Positions 9,134-17,308 of a stretch of DNA of 49,762 nt are shown here, piece after piece. Positions within the stretch are counted from its first letter, which is position 1; every line of letters starts with the position of its first letter. The notes beneath the pieces were generated by a model. The model made no database searches. It was given only the letters and a program-made list of their open reading frames with translations, and was not told where the DNA came from. Both the position numbers and the translations under genes were made by a program. Origin of the DNA: SIG480 sp045649265 (GTDB taxonomy: Bacteria; Bacillota; Clostridia; Oscillospirales; JAAYXM01); contig JAZRPO010000075.1 in NCBI GenBank assembly GCA_045649265.1, positions 1 to 49,762 on the forward strand, given 5' to 3'.

Positions 9134-9152
9134 CAAACATCCTGTTTGTCAA
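9124..9152 (-). promoter_or_regulatory. Sigma-A promoter of the arginine operon
   Basis: On the minus strand TTGACA (9147-9152) is followed by 17 nt and TATAAT (9124-9129), a perfect consensus. It lies about 60 bp upstream of argC and is the only strong promoter seen ahead of argCJBDF-carB. Confidence 0.88.
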
Positions 9153-9209
9153 GCACCTATTCCATAATTATTTATTTTTATTGAATAATATTCATTGTTT
9201 GTGCATAAT

Positions 9210-9243
9210 ATGCGGCACCATCTCCACAGAGACAGCGCCGCAT
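9210..9243. terminator. GC-rich hairpin after the ygjV-like gene
   Basis: ATGCGGC (9210-9216) pairs with GCCGCAT (9237-9243), and the inner bases can extend the stem to about 15 pairs with several G-T pairs. It lies 8 bp after the stop of the gene at 9251. There is no good T-run on either side, so it is a weak terminator or only a barrier between this gene and the arg promoter. Confidence 0.4.
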
Positions 9244-9250
9244 TAAAATT

Positions 9251-9781
9251 TCATTCAGTTGGTACCTTTTGATTTGTGTTTTCCTTTTTAAAATCAAGAC
9301 GAATCATTGCAATAATTATTGAAATCATATTTATAATCTCAGTTATTACTCCACCATATGCACGATTTGCGAGATTATATACAAGCCAGAGCGGTGAGCT
9401 TGGAAAGGCAACGCGCCTTACAAGCTTCGGATCTTTAATCCAAAAAGCAACGGTCGTAAGAATCATTCCGAGCACAGGAAGAAGCGAAAGCATCCCGCTC
9501 CACGTAAATATCCCTGACACTACAGATGCAAAGCAGAAAAGCCAGAACCATAATATGTTATCCGCCCACTTCTTTCCTCTATTTACAAAAACAAGCCCTC
9601 TCAGAGCTGCAATGCCGTTAAGAATTGCACCTGTGTATGCATCAAGCAATGCAAAATGAAGCACGAACAGAATGTCTGAAGTAAATTGAAAAATCAAAAT
9701 GTTTTTGTGAGTTTTTTGTTGAAAAGCTATTACTGCGGATACGAGAGCGAACACGCCGATTATCTGTGCTATTGTTTCCAT
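9251..9781 (-). CDS. YgjV-like inner membrane protein
   Basis: A 176-residue hydrophobic protein with about five to six predicted membrane segments and the opening pattern METIAQIIGVFALVSAVIAF, QQKTHKNILIFQ and LNGIAALRGLVF, which resembles the YgjV (Imp_YgjV) family of bacterial inner membrane proteins. The function of that family is unknown. It starts 10 bp after the S26-like protease gene with AGGGG upstream, so it is probably the last gene of the DUF4830-pqqD-protease group. The C-terminus (about residues 160-176) is polar. Confidence 0.75.
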   Translation of the reverse strand: METIAQIIGVFALVSAVIAFQQKTHKNILIFQFTSDILFVLHFALLDAYTGAILNGIAALRGLVFVNRGKKWADNILWFWLFCFASVVSGIFTWSGMLSLLPVLGMILTTVAFWIKDPKLVRRVAFPSSPLWLVYNLANRAYGGVITEIINMISIIIAMIRLDFKKENTNQKVPTE

Positions 9782-9791
9782 GGTAATCCCC

Positions 9792-10232
9792 TTAATTTTT
9801 ATCTCTATTTTTTATAAATTTAAAAATCTTGCGTTTTACACGGCGAAACAGGCTAAGAAAAGGAAACGCCGCAACAATAAAAAACGAATATATGCGATAG
9901 ATTGTGTTTGTAACTTCAAAATACTTATCCTTGCGATAAAAAGCAAAAAGAACTCCTATAACGTCTTCATCACGGATTCCGGTTTCCTTTGCTTCGCAGT
10001 TGTCGCCTCGAATTATGTAGGAGTCGGGAAGAACTTTTATAACACGGTGAAGAACGTATTTCTCGCCGCGACGATAGAGGGCAACATCATATTTTTTAAG
10101 TCTTGCCTTTTTCGGAAGAATTACAACGGTATCTCTCCTGTCGGCAAAAAGCGGCATCATGCTTATCCCTGAGGTTGTGCATACGAACTTTCCCTCTGAC
10201 AAAAGGACCTGCTCTATATTTTGAGCATTCAT
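9792..10232 (-). CDS. S24/S26-family (signal-peptidase-like) protease
   Basis: A 146-residue protein with the S26 nucleophile motif SGISMMP (Ser24), a conserved block ending in VLHRVI (His62) and IIRGDNC (Asp77). Having His where most bacterial signal peptidases have the general-base Lys resembles the SipW/ER-type branch. A single hydrophobic segment near residues 110-127 followed by many Lys and Arg suggests a C-terminal membrane anchor with a cytoplasmic basic tail. Its ATG overlaps the stop of the PqqD-like gene by 4 nt (ATGA). The pairing with a PqqD-like protein suggests processing of a modified peptide, but no precursor gene is recognised. It could instead be an inactive or regulatory S24 member. 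Confidence 0.72.
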   Translation of the reverse strand: MNAQNIEQVLLSEGKFVCTTSGISMMPLFADRRDTVVILPKKARLKKYDVALYRRGEKYVLHRVIKVLPDSYIIRGDNCEAKETGIRDEDVIGVLFAFYRKDKYFEVTNTIYRIYSFFIVAAFPFLSLFRRVKRKIFKFIKNRDKN

Positions 10233-10495
10233 TGTTCAAAAAGCCCTATGCTAAGCATTTTTTCTATCATAGCACGAGTATCCGACTCTGCCTTCTCTTT
10301 GGAAATATCATATTTTTGCGAAAGCAGCTTTGAAATCTCCTCTTCGCTTTTTCCTGCCGAAATCCACTCCCAAATGTCTGCCGCAGAATCGTTGAGCTTA
10401 ATCATGCCATGAAAATCTTTGCTAACCTCGCCACTCGGGACAACAATTACATCCCCGAGCACTCTTCGCAAGACAAAGCCCTCTTTTATCTTCAT
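10229..10495 (-). CDS. PqqD-like protein (RiPP recognition element fold)
   Basis: An 88-residue protein with the PqqD-family layout: a basic strand-rich N-terminus, the block MIKLNDSAADIWEWISAG, and a C-terminal helix pair (SEEEISKLLSQKYDISKEKA). PqqD domains bind leader peptides of ribosomally made, modified peptides. GGAGA precedes the ATG at 10495. The stop overlaps the start of the S26-like protease by 4 nt. No radical SAM enzyme, precursor or exporter is recognisable within this cluster, so the partner, if any, is elsewhere. In Clostridia, stand-alone PqqD-like genes next to S24/S26 proteases recur but their role is not known to me. Confidence 0.75.
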   Translation of the reverse strand: MKIKEGFVLRRVLGDVIVVPSGEVSKDFHGMIKLNDSAADIWEWISAGKSEEEISKLLSQKYDISKEKAESDTRAMIEKMLSIGLFEQ

Positions 10496-10564
10496 CGGTT
10501 CTTCTCTCCTAACGCAAGTATGTTCTGACGATATTATACACCTATCGCAACCACTATTGCAACC

Positions 10565-11074
10565 TTATTCTTTTTTTTCGCTTTCCGAGCTTTCCAAGAG
10601 CCCGTGCATAAAGCCGCCGAGCTTTGGTGATGAAACATCTGCACCTATGAGTTTATCTTTATAGATAATCAGATTTGCAACAATCCCTTCTTCCCCGCTC
10701 GGATGGTTGTTAACCTTGTATGTATAACGCATTGCTTTTTTGCCGGCATATTTTGACAAATCCATTTCTTGTCTTTTTTGTATATCGTTATATTCTGTAT
10801 ATACACCGTCAAATTCCTCGGGAATTCTGACTTCAATGAACTCCAACGGTTCCTCCGATACTTCCCAACCGCACTCTTTTAAGAGCGCGATTCTATCCTC
10901 ATTGCTTTTTGCGTTTCTGCCATCGGCAATTCGGGGAACTTCATCGGAAACAGAAACTGCACCATCCTCGCGCGAGCTTCCAACTACTGCAATCACAGAG
11001 CATATAATTATGCAGATCGCAAGAATTCCCGAAACAAACCTTTTCCTTGTTAACCTCGCTGTAAATACGACCAT
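10565..11074 (-). CDS. DUF4830-domain membrane-anchored protein
   Basis: A 169-residue protein with a basic N-terminus and one hydrophobic segment (about residues 13-32), then an extracytoplasmic region with the DUF4830 pattern: LLKECGWEV, IRIPEEF-like RIPEEFDGVYTEYNDIQKRQ, and a closing GADVSSPKLGGFMHGL. The function of the domain is unknown. I chose the ATG at 11074 (MVVFTARL), which has AAGGAAAG upstream; an in-frame TTG farther up overlaps that site. The last residues are very acidic and Ser-rich. It is 69 bp upstream of the PqqD-like gene and probably the first gene of that unit. Confidence 0.75.
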   Translation of the reverse strand: MVVFTARLTRKRFVSGILAICIIICSVIAVVGSSREDGAVSVSDEVPRIADGRNAKSNEDRIALLKECGWEVSEEPLEFIEVRIPEEFDGVYTEYNDIQKRQEMDLSKYAGKKAMRYTYKVNNHPSGEEGIVANLIIYKDKLIGADVSSPKLGGFMHGLLESSESEKKE

Positions 11075-11099
11075 ACCAATCTTTCCTTTCAATTCTTTG

Positions 11100-11128
11100 T
11101 ATTAATATTTATTTCACAGAAAAGTCAA
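11100..11128 (-). promoter_or_regulatory. Possible promoter of the DUF4830-pqqD-protease unit
   Basis: On the minus strand TTGACT (11123-11128) is followed by 17 nt and TTAATA (11100-11105), about 25 bp upstream of the chosen start. The -10 is a modest match, so confidence is moderate. Confidence 0.45.
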
Positions 11129-11159
11129 ATATGACACCGTAAAAAATGCCGTTATTTCA

Positions 11160-11188
11160 TTGACCTTTCCGCCTTTTTATGGTATGAT
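11160..11188 (+). promoter_or_regulatory. Sigma-A promoter of the plus-strand operon
   Basis: TTGACC (11160-11165), a 17-nt spacer and TATGAT (11183-11188), with an overlapping TATAAT 5 bp on, lie 35 bp upstream of the methyltransferase gene. It is probably the main promoter for the run of genes up to 21.4 kb. Confidence 0.75.
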
Positions 11189-11222
11189 ATAATATCAATG
11201 TAAACGTAAGGAACAAAAAGAT

Positions 11223-12086
11223 ATGTGGATTGCAAAAAACTTTGACGATTACAGCGTAATAGATTGCGGCGGTGGCGAAAAACTTGAACGCTGGGGAGAG
11301 TATTTTCTTGTCCGTCCCGAACCTCAGGCTATCTGGGCTTCTCCTCGCCGTCATCCCCGTTGGCATAATTATGATGCTTTATATTCCCGCTCCTCTTCCG
11401 GTGGCGGAAGCTGGAACAACAGAAACCTCCCTGCTTCGTGGCAAATTTCGTATAAGGATCTTACCTTCAACTTAAAGCCAATGAACTTTAAGCATACGGG
11501 TATCTTTCCCGAGCAGGCTTCAAACTGGGATTTTATAAGAGAGAAAATTTCATCTGCCAACCGACCGATAAATGTTCTTAATCTCTTTGCTTATACGGGA
11601 GCTGCGACTATTGCCGCAGCCTCTGCCGGTGCTTCCGTGTGCCATGTTGATGCAGCACGCGGTATGGTCTCCTGGGCAAGAGAGAATGCTGCATCCTCCG
11701 GTCTTTCCGATGCACCAATCCGTTGGATAGTTGATGACTGTGCAAAGTTTGTCGAGCGTGAAATCCGCCGTGGCAGAAAATATGATGCAATTATTATGGA
11801 CCCGCCATCATACGGCCGCGGTCCTACCGGCGAAATCTGGAAGCTTGAAAATAATCTTTTCGACTTTGTTAAGCTTTGCTCAGGAGTGCTTTCGGATAAT
11901 CCGCTTTTTGTTCTTATAAGCTCATATACAACCGGCCTTGCACCGTCAGTTCTCAAATATATTTCAGATGTGATTTTTACAAGCACCTATGGCGGAAGAA
12001 GCGAGTGCGACGAGCTTGGGCTCCCCGTAGAGGAAACAGGTCTTTTTCTCCCCGCAGGAAGTGCTATGCGCTGGTCTGCAGATTAA
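11223..12086 (+). CDS. Class I SAM-dependent methyltransferase, RlmI/RlmK-like
   Basis: A 287-residue protein with a SAM-binding segment VLNLFAYTGAATIAAASAG (about 120-138), an acidic ribose-binding turn HVDAARGMVSWARENA, and the catalytic-type motif MDPPSYGRG. The block HTGIFPEQASNWDF precedes the Rossmann core. This arrangement is that of the RlmI-like family of rRNA-type methyltransferases, but without the N-terminal PUA domain of full RlmI. The target nucleotide cannot be told from sequence. AAGGA precedes the ATG. It is the first gene of the operon and ends 25 bp before ecfA1. Confidence 0.8.
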   Translation: MWIAKNFDDYSVIDCGGGEKLERWGEYFLVRPEPQAIWASPRRHPRWHNYDALYSRSSSGGGSWNNRNLPASWQISYKDLTFNLKPMNFKHTGIFPEQASNWDFIREKISSANRPINVLNLFAYTGAATIAAASAGASVCHVDAARGMVSWARENAASSGLSDAPIRWIVDDCAKFVEREIRRGRKYDAIIMDPPSYGRGPTGEIWKLENNLFDFVKLCSGVLSDNPLFVLISSYTTGLAPSVLKYISDVIFTSTYGGRSECDELGLPVEETGLFLPAGSAMRWSAD

Positions 12087-12110
12087 TACACATTTCGGGA
12101 GTTTTCGACA

Positions 12111-12953
12111 ATGAATGAAATCATAAAATCACATAACCTCACATTCAAATACAACCTTGATACAGATTCGCCGAACACCGCTTTGTCAGAAATTTCAATA
12201 TCCGTAAAAGAGGGGGAATATCTTGCAATACTTGGGCGAAACGGCTCAGGAAAATCCTCTCTTGCAAAGCATTTCAACGCAGTTCTTCTTCCCTGTGGCG
12301 GAAAGATTTATGTTGACGGTATGGATACCCTTGACGAAGCTCTGCTTTTTGAAATCCGCCGCACCTGTGGAATGGTTTTTCAAAATCCGGACAACCAGAT
12401 TGTCGCAACGATTACAGAAGAAGACGTTGCTTTTGGGCCTGAAAACCTCGGGTTTTCCCGTGATGAAATCCGTCGCCGTGTCGACGATGCGCTCAAGACT
12501 GTTGGGATGTATGAATACCGTGAGCACGCGCCTCACCTTCTTTCCGGTGGGCAAAAGCAGAGAATTGCAATCGCCGGAATCCTTGCCATGCGCCCCCGCT
12601 GCGTAGTTCTGGATGAGCCCACTGCAATGCTTGACCCGATTGGGCGGCGGGATGTTTTGTCGATAATAGATGACCTTAACAAAAAGCACGGCATTACCGT
12701 AATTTTGATAACTCACCACATGAACGAAGCCGCCCTTTCCGACAGAATTATTGTTATGGATAACGGAAAGATTGTTATGGATGGCTCTCCACGCGAAATT
12801 TTCCCGAACATCGAAACACTAAAAGCTCTTAGCCTCAATGTTCCTCAGACGGTTGAACTTATTGCAGAGCTTAACAAAAACGGTTTTTCCATACCTCTTG
12901 ACAATATTACGGTTGATGAATGCGTTGACGCAATTCTTAAAAGTCTCACTTAG
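12111..12953 (+). CDS. ecfA1: Energy-coupling factor transporter ATPase EcfA1
   Basis: A 280-residue ABC ATPase that, with EcfA2 and EcfT, powers several exchangeable vitamin- or metal-binding S components. Walker A is GRNGSGKSS (about 43-51), the Q-loop is FQNPDNQ, the signature is LSGGQKQR, and Walker B with its Glu is CVVLDEPTAMLDP; a switch His lies in ITHHM. The first position in the ecfA1-ecfA2-ecfT order supports the A1 name. No S component is encoded next to it, which fits a shared (group II) module. Confidence 0.95.
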   Translation: MNEIIKSHNLTFKYNLDTDSPNTALSEISISVKEGEYLAILGRNGSGKSSLAKHFNAVLLPCGGKIYVDGMDTLDEALLFEIRRTCGMVFQNPDNQIVATITEEDVAFGPENLGFSRDEIRRRVDDALKTVGMYEYREHAPHLLSGGQKQRIAIAGILAMRPRCVVLDEPTAMLDPIGRRDVLSIIDDLNKKHGITVILITHHMNEAALSDRIIVMDNGKIVMDGSPREIFPNIETLKALSLNVPQTVELIAELNKNGFSIPLDNITVDECVDAILKSLT

Positions 12954-12974
12954 CTTTCAGAGGAGGATCTCACA

Positions 12975-13838
12975 GTGAACCCTATTATGAGCATACGCTC
13001 GCTTTCTCATATATACAGTCCGAAAACCCCTTTTGAGTGTGCGGCAATAGATGATATAAACCTTGATATATATGCCGGAAAAACGCTCGGCATTATTGGT
13101 CATACAGGCTCCGGAAAATCAACCCTTATCTCTCATCTCAACGGACTTACAAAGCCTTCCTCAGGCTCCGTTTTCTACGACGGTGAAAATATTTTTAAAT
13201 CCCGCGAATTCACACACAACATTCGCTTTAAGGTGGGGCTTGTTCTCCAATATCCCGAATACCAGCTTTTTGAAGAAACGGTTTATAAAGACATTTCCTT
13301 TGGCCCGAAAAACATGGGGCTTTCTGATGCCGAAATTGATCAAAGAGTTCACGAAGCGGCTCGTTTTGCAGGAATCTCAGAGAAGCTTCTTCCACTTTCA
13401 CCGTTTGAGCTTTCAGGCGGCCAAAAGCGCCGTGTTGCAATAGCTGGCGTTATTGCCATGCGCCCAAGGGTTCTTATTCTTGACGAGCCCACAGCAGGAC
13501 TTGATCCGCTCGGCAGAGAAGAAATCCTCCGTTCCATACGCTTGTATCGCGACGAGATAGATGCGGCAGTTGTTATTGTTTCGCACAGCATGGAGGACAT
13601 TGCCACCTTCGCAGATGACCTGATAGTTATGAACAAGGGGAAAATTATGCTTTCCGGAACTCCCGATGAGGTTTTCTCTCATTCTGATGAGCTTCTTGCG
13701 GCAGGGCTTGACCTTCCTCAGGTTACGCATATTGCAAATGCACTTAAACGCCGAGGTCTTTCCCTCCCGGGATCTATATACACGGTAAGCCAGGCGGCTT
13801 CTGCAATTCTCGCGTTGGGAGGTGTCAAAAATGATTAA
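12975..13838 (+). CDS. ecfA2: Energy-coupling factor transporter ATPase EcfA2
   Basis: A 287-residue ABC ATPase pairing with EcfA1. Walker A is GHTGSGKST, the Q-loop is LQYPEYQLF, the signature is LSGGQKRR and Walker B is VLILDEPTAGLDP, with the switch His in VSHSM. AGGAGG precedes the GTG start used here. Its last codons overlap the start of ecfT by 8 nt, so the stoichiometry of the two subunits is probably set by coupled translation. Confidence 0.95.
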   Translation: MNPIMSIRSLSHIYSPKTPFECAAIDDINLDIYAGKTLGIIGHTGSGKSTLISHLNGLTKPSSGSVFYDGENIFKSREFTHNIRFKVGLVLQYPEYQLFEETVYKDISFGPKNMGLSDAEIDQRVHEAARFAGISEKLLPLSPFELSGGQKRRVAIAGVIAMRPRVLILDEPTAGLDPLGREEILRSIRLYRDEIDAAVVIVSHSMEDIATFADDLIVMNKGKIMLSGTPDEVFSHSDELLAAGLDLPQVTHIANALKRRGLSLPGSIYTVSQAASAILALGGVKND

Positions 13839-14658
13839 GGATATTACCCTCGGACAATATTTCCCTGGAAATACTCTTGTCCATAGACTTGATCCTCGAA
13901 CTAAACTTATCCTATCAATCCTTTTCATTGTTTGCCTCTTTTCTTGCAAAGGCACTATTCCCTACCTGATTCTCACCACTTTTCTCGCAACAGTTATTTG
14001 TATAACAAAAATAAATTTCAAGCTCATTTTTAAAAGTCTCAAACCTATTCTTATTCTGATTTTGTTCACAGCAATTCTGAATATTTTTTACACCAACGAA
14101 GGACGAGTTCTTTTGAGCTATAAGTTTATAACGATTACCTCCGGCGGTGTCTATACTGCATTTTTTATGGCTTTTCGCATCGTTCTTCTTGTTGCCGGAA
14201 CATTTGTCATGCTATCCTACACCACATCACCCATTATGCTCACAGACGGGCTCGAAGAGCTTTTAAAGCCTCTTAAAAAAATCAAGTTTCCTGTCCACGA
14301 GCTTTCTATGATGATGTCAATTGCGCTTCGTTTTATTCCCACGCTTATAGAAGAAACTGACAAGATAATGTCTGCGCAGAAATCCCGCGGGGCAAATTTT
14401 GAAACAGGCGGGCTTATAAGCCGTGCAAAAGCTCTTGTTCCTATCCTTATCCCCCTGTTTATCAATGCCTTTCGCCGTGCTGAGGACCTTGCTCTTGCAA
14501 TGGAGTGTCGTTGCTATAATGGCGGAGAGGGACGCACAACGCTTCGTAAGCTAAAATTCTCCTCTCTTGATTATGCTGCCATTTCCATTTCAGTCCTCAT
14601 TTTCGCATTATCGATGGTTTTATCTCATACACTCAAAGCAGGTGTCTTGATATGGTAA
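13831..14658 (+). CDS. ecfT: Energy-coupling factor transporter transmembrane protein EcfT
   Basis: A 275-residue membrane protein with several hydrophobic segments and the N-terminal motif LGQYFPGNTLVHRLDPRTKL typical of EcfT. The cytoplasmic coupling helices carry Ala-Arg-Gly-type motifs that contact EcfA1 and EcfA2: QKSRGANFETGG and RRAEDLALAMECRCY. The ATG at 13831 lies 8 nt after GGAGG; an in-frame GTG 9 nt earlier overlaps the ribosome binding site. The end overlaps truA by 7 nt. Confidence 0.94.
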   Translation: MIKDITLGQYFPGNTLVHRLDPRTKLILSILFIVCLFSCKGTIPYLILTTFLATVICITKINFKLIFKSLKPILILILFTAILNIFYTNEGRVLLSYKFITITSGGVYTAFFMAFRIVLLVAGTFVMLSYTTSPIMLTDGLEELLKPLKKIKFPVHELSMMMSIALRFIPTLIEETDKIMSAQKSRGANFETGGLISRAKALVPILIPLFINAFRRAEDLALAMECRCYNGGEGRTTLRKLKFSSLDYAAISISVLIFALSMVLSHTLKAGVLIW

Positions 14659-15413
14659 AAAACATTGCGCTTCTTCTCTCCTATAACGGCCAAAGCTTTC
14701 ATGGATGGCAGAGCCAAAAAAACTCAAACAGCATTCAGGATACATTAAATTCTGCTGCCTCTTCGCTTTTTAATGAGGACGTAAAGCTCGTTGGCTGCGG
14801 CCGCACAGATGCCGGAGTGCATGCGAAAAACTACTTTGCCTCTTTCCGCACCGAATCTGAAATTCCGCTTGATAAACTCCCTTTTGGTTTTAACGCATAT
14901 CTTCCGCCCGACATTTCTGTGAAACGTGCTTTTGAGGTCACCCCTGATTTTCATCCTGTCCGGTCATGTATCGAAAAGGAATATACGTATTACATATACA
15001 CATCACAGGTACGTGACCCGTTTCTTGAAGGGCGTGCACTTCATAATCGGATGCCTTTGAACATTGACCTTATGAAAATTGCTGCAGGTCAATTTACAGG
15101 CACTCACGACTTTTCTGCGGTCAGGAGCCTGGGCACCCCGATAAAATCTACCGTTCGCACAATTTTCGCCTGCGACATTGAAGAAAATAAGAATCTTTGT
15201 TCAATACGGATTTCTGCAAACGGATTTTTGTATAATATGGCGCGAGCGATTGTAGGAACGCTTCTTGACGTTTCAAATAAAAAAATTCCGGCAGATTCAA
15301 TCTCCGATATTCTGGAATCAAAAGACCGCTCTCGAGCCGGCGCTACCGCCCCCGCTCACGGGCTTTATATGACACGAATTGTTTATCCTGACAAGTTCGG
15401 CTTATCTCTTTAA
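14652..15413 (+). CDS. truA: tRNA pseudouridine(38-40) synthase TruA
   Basis: A 253-residue enzyme that makes pseudouridine at positions 38-40 of the tRNA anticodon arm. The catalytic Asp53 is in GCGRTDAGVHA, and the later motifs FTGTHDFSAVRS and FLYNMARAIVGTLLDV are also present. It follows ecfT with a 7-nt overlap, an order found in many Firmicutes, where the pair normally sits just behind rplQ. Here that block is about 15 kb away from rplQ on the other strand. Confidence 0.95.
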   Translation: MVKNIALLLSYNGQSFHGWQSQKNSNSIQDTLNSAASSLFNEDVKLVGCGRTDAGVHAKNYFASFRTESEIPLDKLPFGFNAYLPPDISVKRAFEVTPDFHPVRSCIEKEYTYYIYTSQVRDPFLEGRALHNRMPLNIDLMKIAAGQFTGTHDFSAVRSLGTPIKSTVRTIFACDIEENKNLCSIRISANGFLYNMARAIVGTLLDVSNKKIPADSISDILESKDRSRAGATAPAHGLYMTRIVYPDKFGLSL

Positions 15414-15446
15414 CTGAAATATACATTACAAAAGGAGGAAACGCAT

Positions 15447-16589
15447 ATGCCACGAAATAAAAAAAGCAAAAAAGGCCTTTCGGGCCGTTTTGCGATTTTT
15501 ACTACGATACTCCTATTTGTTTGTACAATTTTATTTTTAAATAATCACTTTACATCCGGCTCAATAAAGCGTTTTGCGTATTGGATTTTCAGTGGCGTCA
15601 GAGGTGACGCAACAGAGGTTTCTTTATCTTTTGATGCAAATGAATACAATCGATACACTCTCGTTTCCGGAAACCTGTGCATCATTTCTCCTGAAGAATT
15701 GTCATCTTACAAGCTCTCAGGAAAAAGCTCGCTTTCAGCTCCCGTTCTTCTCCGCAACCCTGCAGTTTCTGCCTCGCCCTCCCGTTTTCTCGCGTATGAC
15801 CTCGGCGGGCTGAATTTCTACGTTGCAAATAACAGAAATCTTTTATTCTCCTCTTCAGAGACGTCAAAGATAGTTAATGCAAACATGAACAAGTCAGGCT
15901 ATTTTTCCATTGTAACGGACGGCGAGGACTGTAAATCTCTTGTCACCTTATACAACCCTTCATTTAAGCCGATTTACAAATTCCATTCTGCTGACAAATA
16001 TATTTTTGATGCAGCCGTTTCTCATAACGGAAAAACCGCAGCAATTCTTATGTATGGTGCTCAAAGCGGCCAATTTCAGAGCGAGGTTTCTTTTTGCAAG
16101 ACAGACTCCGAAGGTTTTTATGCCACCTTGAATCTTGGCGAGAGTATTCCCCTGAAAGCCGCTTATCACTCTGATAAGCGAATTCTTATTGTGTGCAACG
16201 ACAGAACGCTTCTTATTGACGACACTGCAACTGTAATTTCCGAGTTCTCACATGAAGCACTTCCCATCAAGGCTTTTTCAGAATCCTGCGGGAAGCACAC
16301 CGCAATTCTCCTTGATAACTACGGCAACGGCGGAAATACACGGGTTGTATTTTTGAAAGATAACGGTGAAATCAGCGAACCTCTTGATTTTGACAAGGAT
16401 ATTTATTCAATTTCCAGTGCTGGCAATTTTACGGCTCTGCAATTTTCAGATAAGTGCGTTGTTTATAAAAATGATTTGACCGTTCATTGTGAATTCAGCA
16501 TTTCTGCCGATGTTTCGCAGTGCATCGTAAACTCTGACGGTTCAGTATTATCCATATCAAATAATTCTGCTGCCTTATATGTCGAATAA
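15447..16589 (+). CDS. DUF5711-family protein, membrane anchored with a likely beta-propeller
   Basis: A 380-residue protein with a very basic N-terminus (MPRNKKSKKGLSGRF), one membrane segment at about 15-31, and an outside region made of repeated short strand units (for example YTLVSGNLCIIS, FLAYDLGGLNFYVAN, HSDKRILIVCNDRTLLID). The pattern fits DUF5711, thought to be a beta-propeller-like fold. No catalytic motif is evident. AGGAGG precedes the ATG by 7 nt. It is between truA and cvpA in the same operon. Function unknown; an envelope or sensing role would only be a guess. Confidence 0.75.
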   Translation: MPRNKKSKKGLSGRFAIFTTILLFVCTILFLNNHFTSGSIKRFAYWIFSGVRGDATEVSLSFDANEYNRYTLVSGNLCIISPEELSSYKLSGKSSLSAPVLLRNPAVSASPSRFLAYDLGGLNFYVANNRNLLFSSSETSKIVNANMNKSGYFSIVTDGEDCKSLVTLYNPSFKPIYKFHSADKYIFDAAVSHNGKTAAILMYGAQSGQFQSEVSFCKTDSEGFYATLNLGESIPLKAAYHSDKRILIVCNDRTLLIDDTATVISEFSHEALPIKAFSESCGKHTAILLDNYGNGGNTRVVFLKDNGEISEPLDFDKDIYSISSAGNFTALQFSDKCVVYKNDLTVHCEFSISADVSQCIVNSDGSVLSISNNSAALYVE

Positions 16590-16610
16590 ACTATCAGGAG
16601 GTTTTTACTT

Positions 16611-17276
16611 ATGAAGTTTTCACCTGTTTTGATCTTCGATATTATCGCGGTTGCTATTCTTGTTATATCATCTCTCGTTGGCAGACGGCGCGGACTCATT
16701 AAAACCGTTTCCGGAATCATCGCCCTCATCCTTGCTTTTTATATCGCAGGAGTGCTTGCAAAGACATCAACTCCGGTTGTTTCGGAAAAATATATTGCTC
16801 CGTATATAAATCAAGCTGTTGAAAAGGAAAACGGCGGTGCTCCGGCGGAAACACCTGAGGAAATAGCAACGCTTTTTTCTGCTATCGGAATTCCTGATGG
16901 GATAGTTTCGGATGCTATCACAGATATTTCGCATACGTTTTCACAGAGCATAATGGAGTCCATCAGTGAAATATCAAATACCGTAGCTTATAAAATTACG
17001 CATGCTGTATTGTTCGTAATCTTCTTTGTTCTTTCTCTGATTCTTTTAACACTTCTTATGAAGCTTGTAAACCTCGCATCCAGAATCCCCGGCATAAATT
17101 TTATTAACAAGACGTTCGGGCTTATTCTTGGGCTTATTCTTGGATATCTTATCATTGTTCTCCTGTCTCAGATTCTTATCAAGTCGGGTCTCTATCTGAC
17201 AGAGGATATACTTGCCGATACCACAGTTTTAAAGTTTATAACTTCTTTTTATCCATTTGCATTTTTTGCAAAGTAA
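16611..17276 (+). CDS. CvpA-family membrane protein
   Basis: A 221-residue protein with about four hydrophobic segments. It begins with PVLIFDIIAVAILVISSLVG followed by RRRGLIKTVSG, the signature N-terminus of the CvpA family, and has a central extracytoplasmic acidic section (about 65-100). CvpA of enterobacteria affects colicin V production and envelope stress; its biochemical role in Firmicutes is not established. AGGAGG lies 9 nt before the ATG. It is followed 32 bp later by pgsA. Confidence 0.82.
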   Translation: MKFSPVLIFDIIAVAILVISSLVGRRRGLIKTVSGIIALILAFYIAGVLAKTSTPVVSEKYIAPYINQAVEKENGGAPAETPEEIATLFSAIGIPDGIVSDAITDISHTFSQSIMESISEISNTVAYKITHAVLFVIFFVLSLILLTLLMKLVNLASRIPGINFINKTFGLILGLILGYLIIVLLSQILIKSGLYLTEDILADTTVLKFITSFYPFAFFAK

Positions 17277-17308
17277 TGCTTAATAATTATTATGTACAAT
17301 AAGGAAGT

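Noticed and set aside
13413..13955. A 180-codon minus-strand frame opposite ecfA2 and ecfT
   Set aside because: Shadow of the ABC ATPase gene; no binding site or motif.
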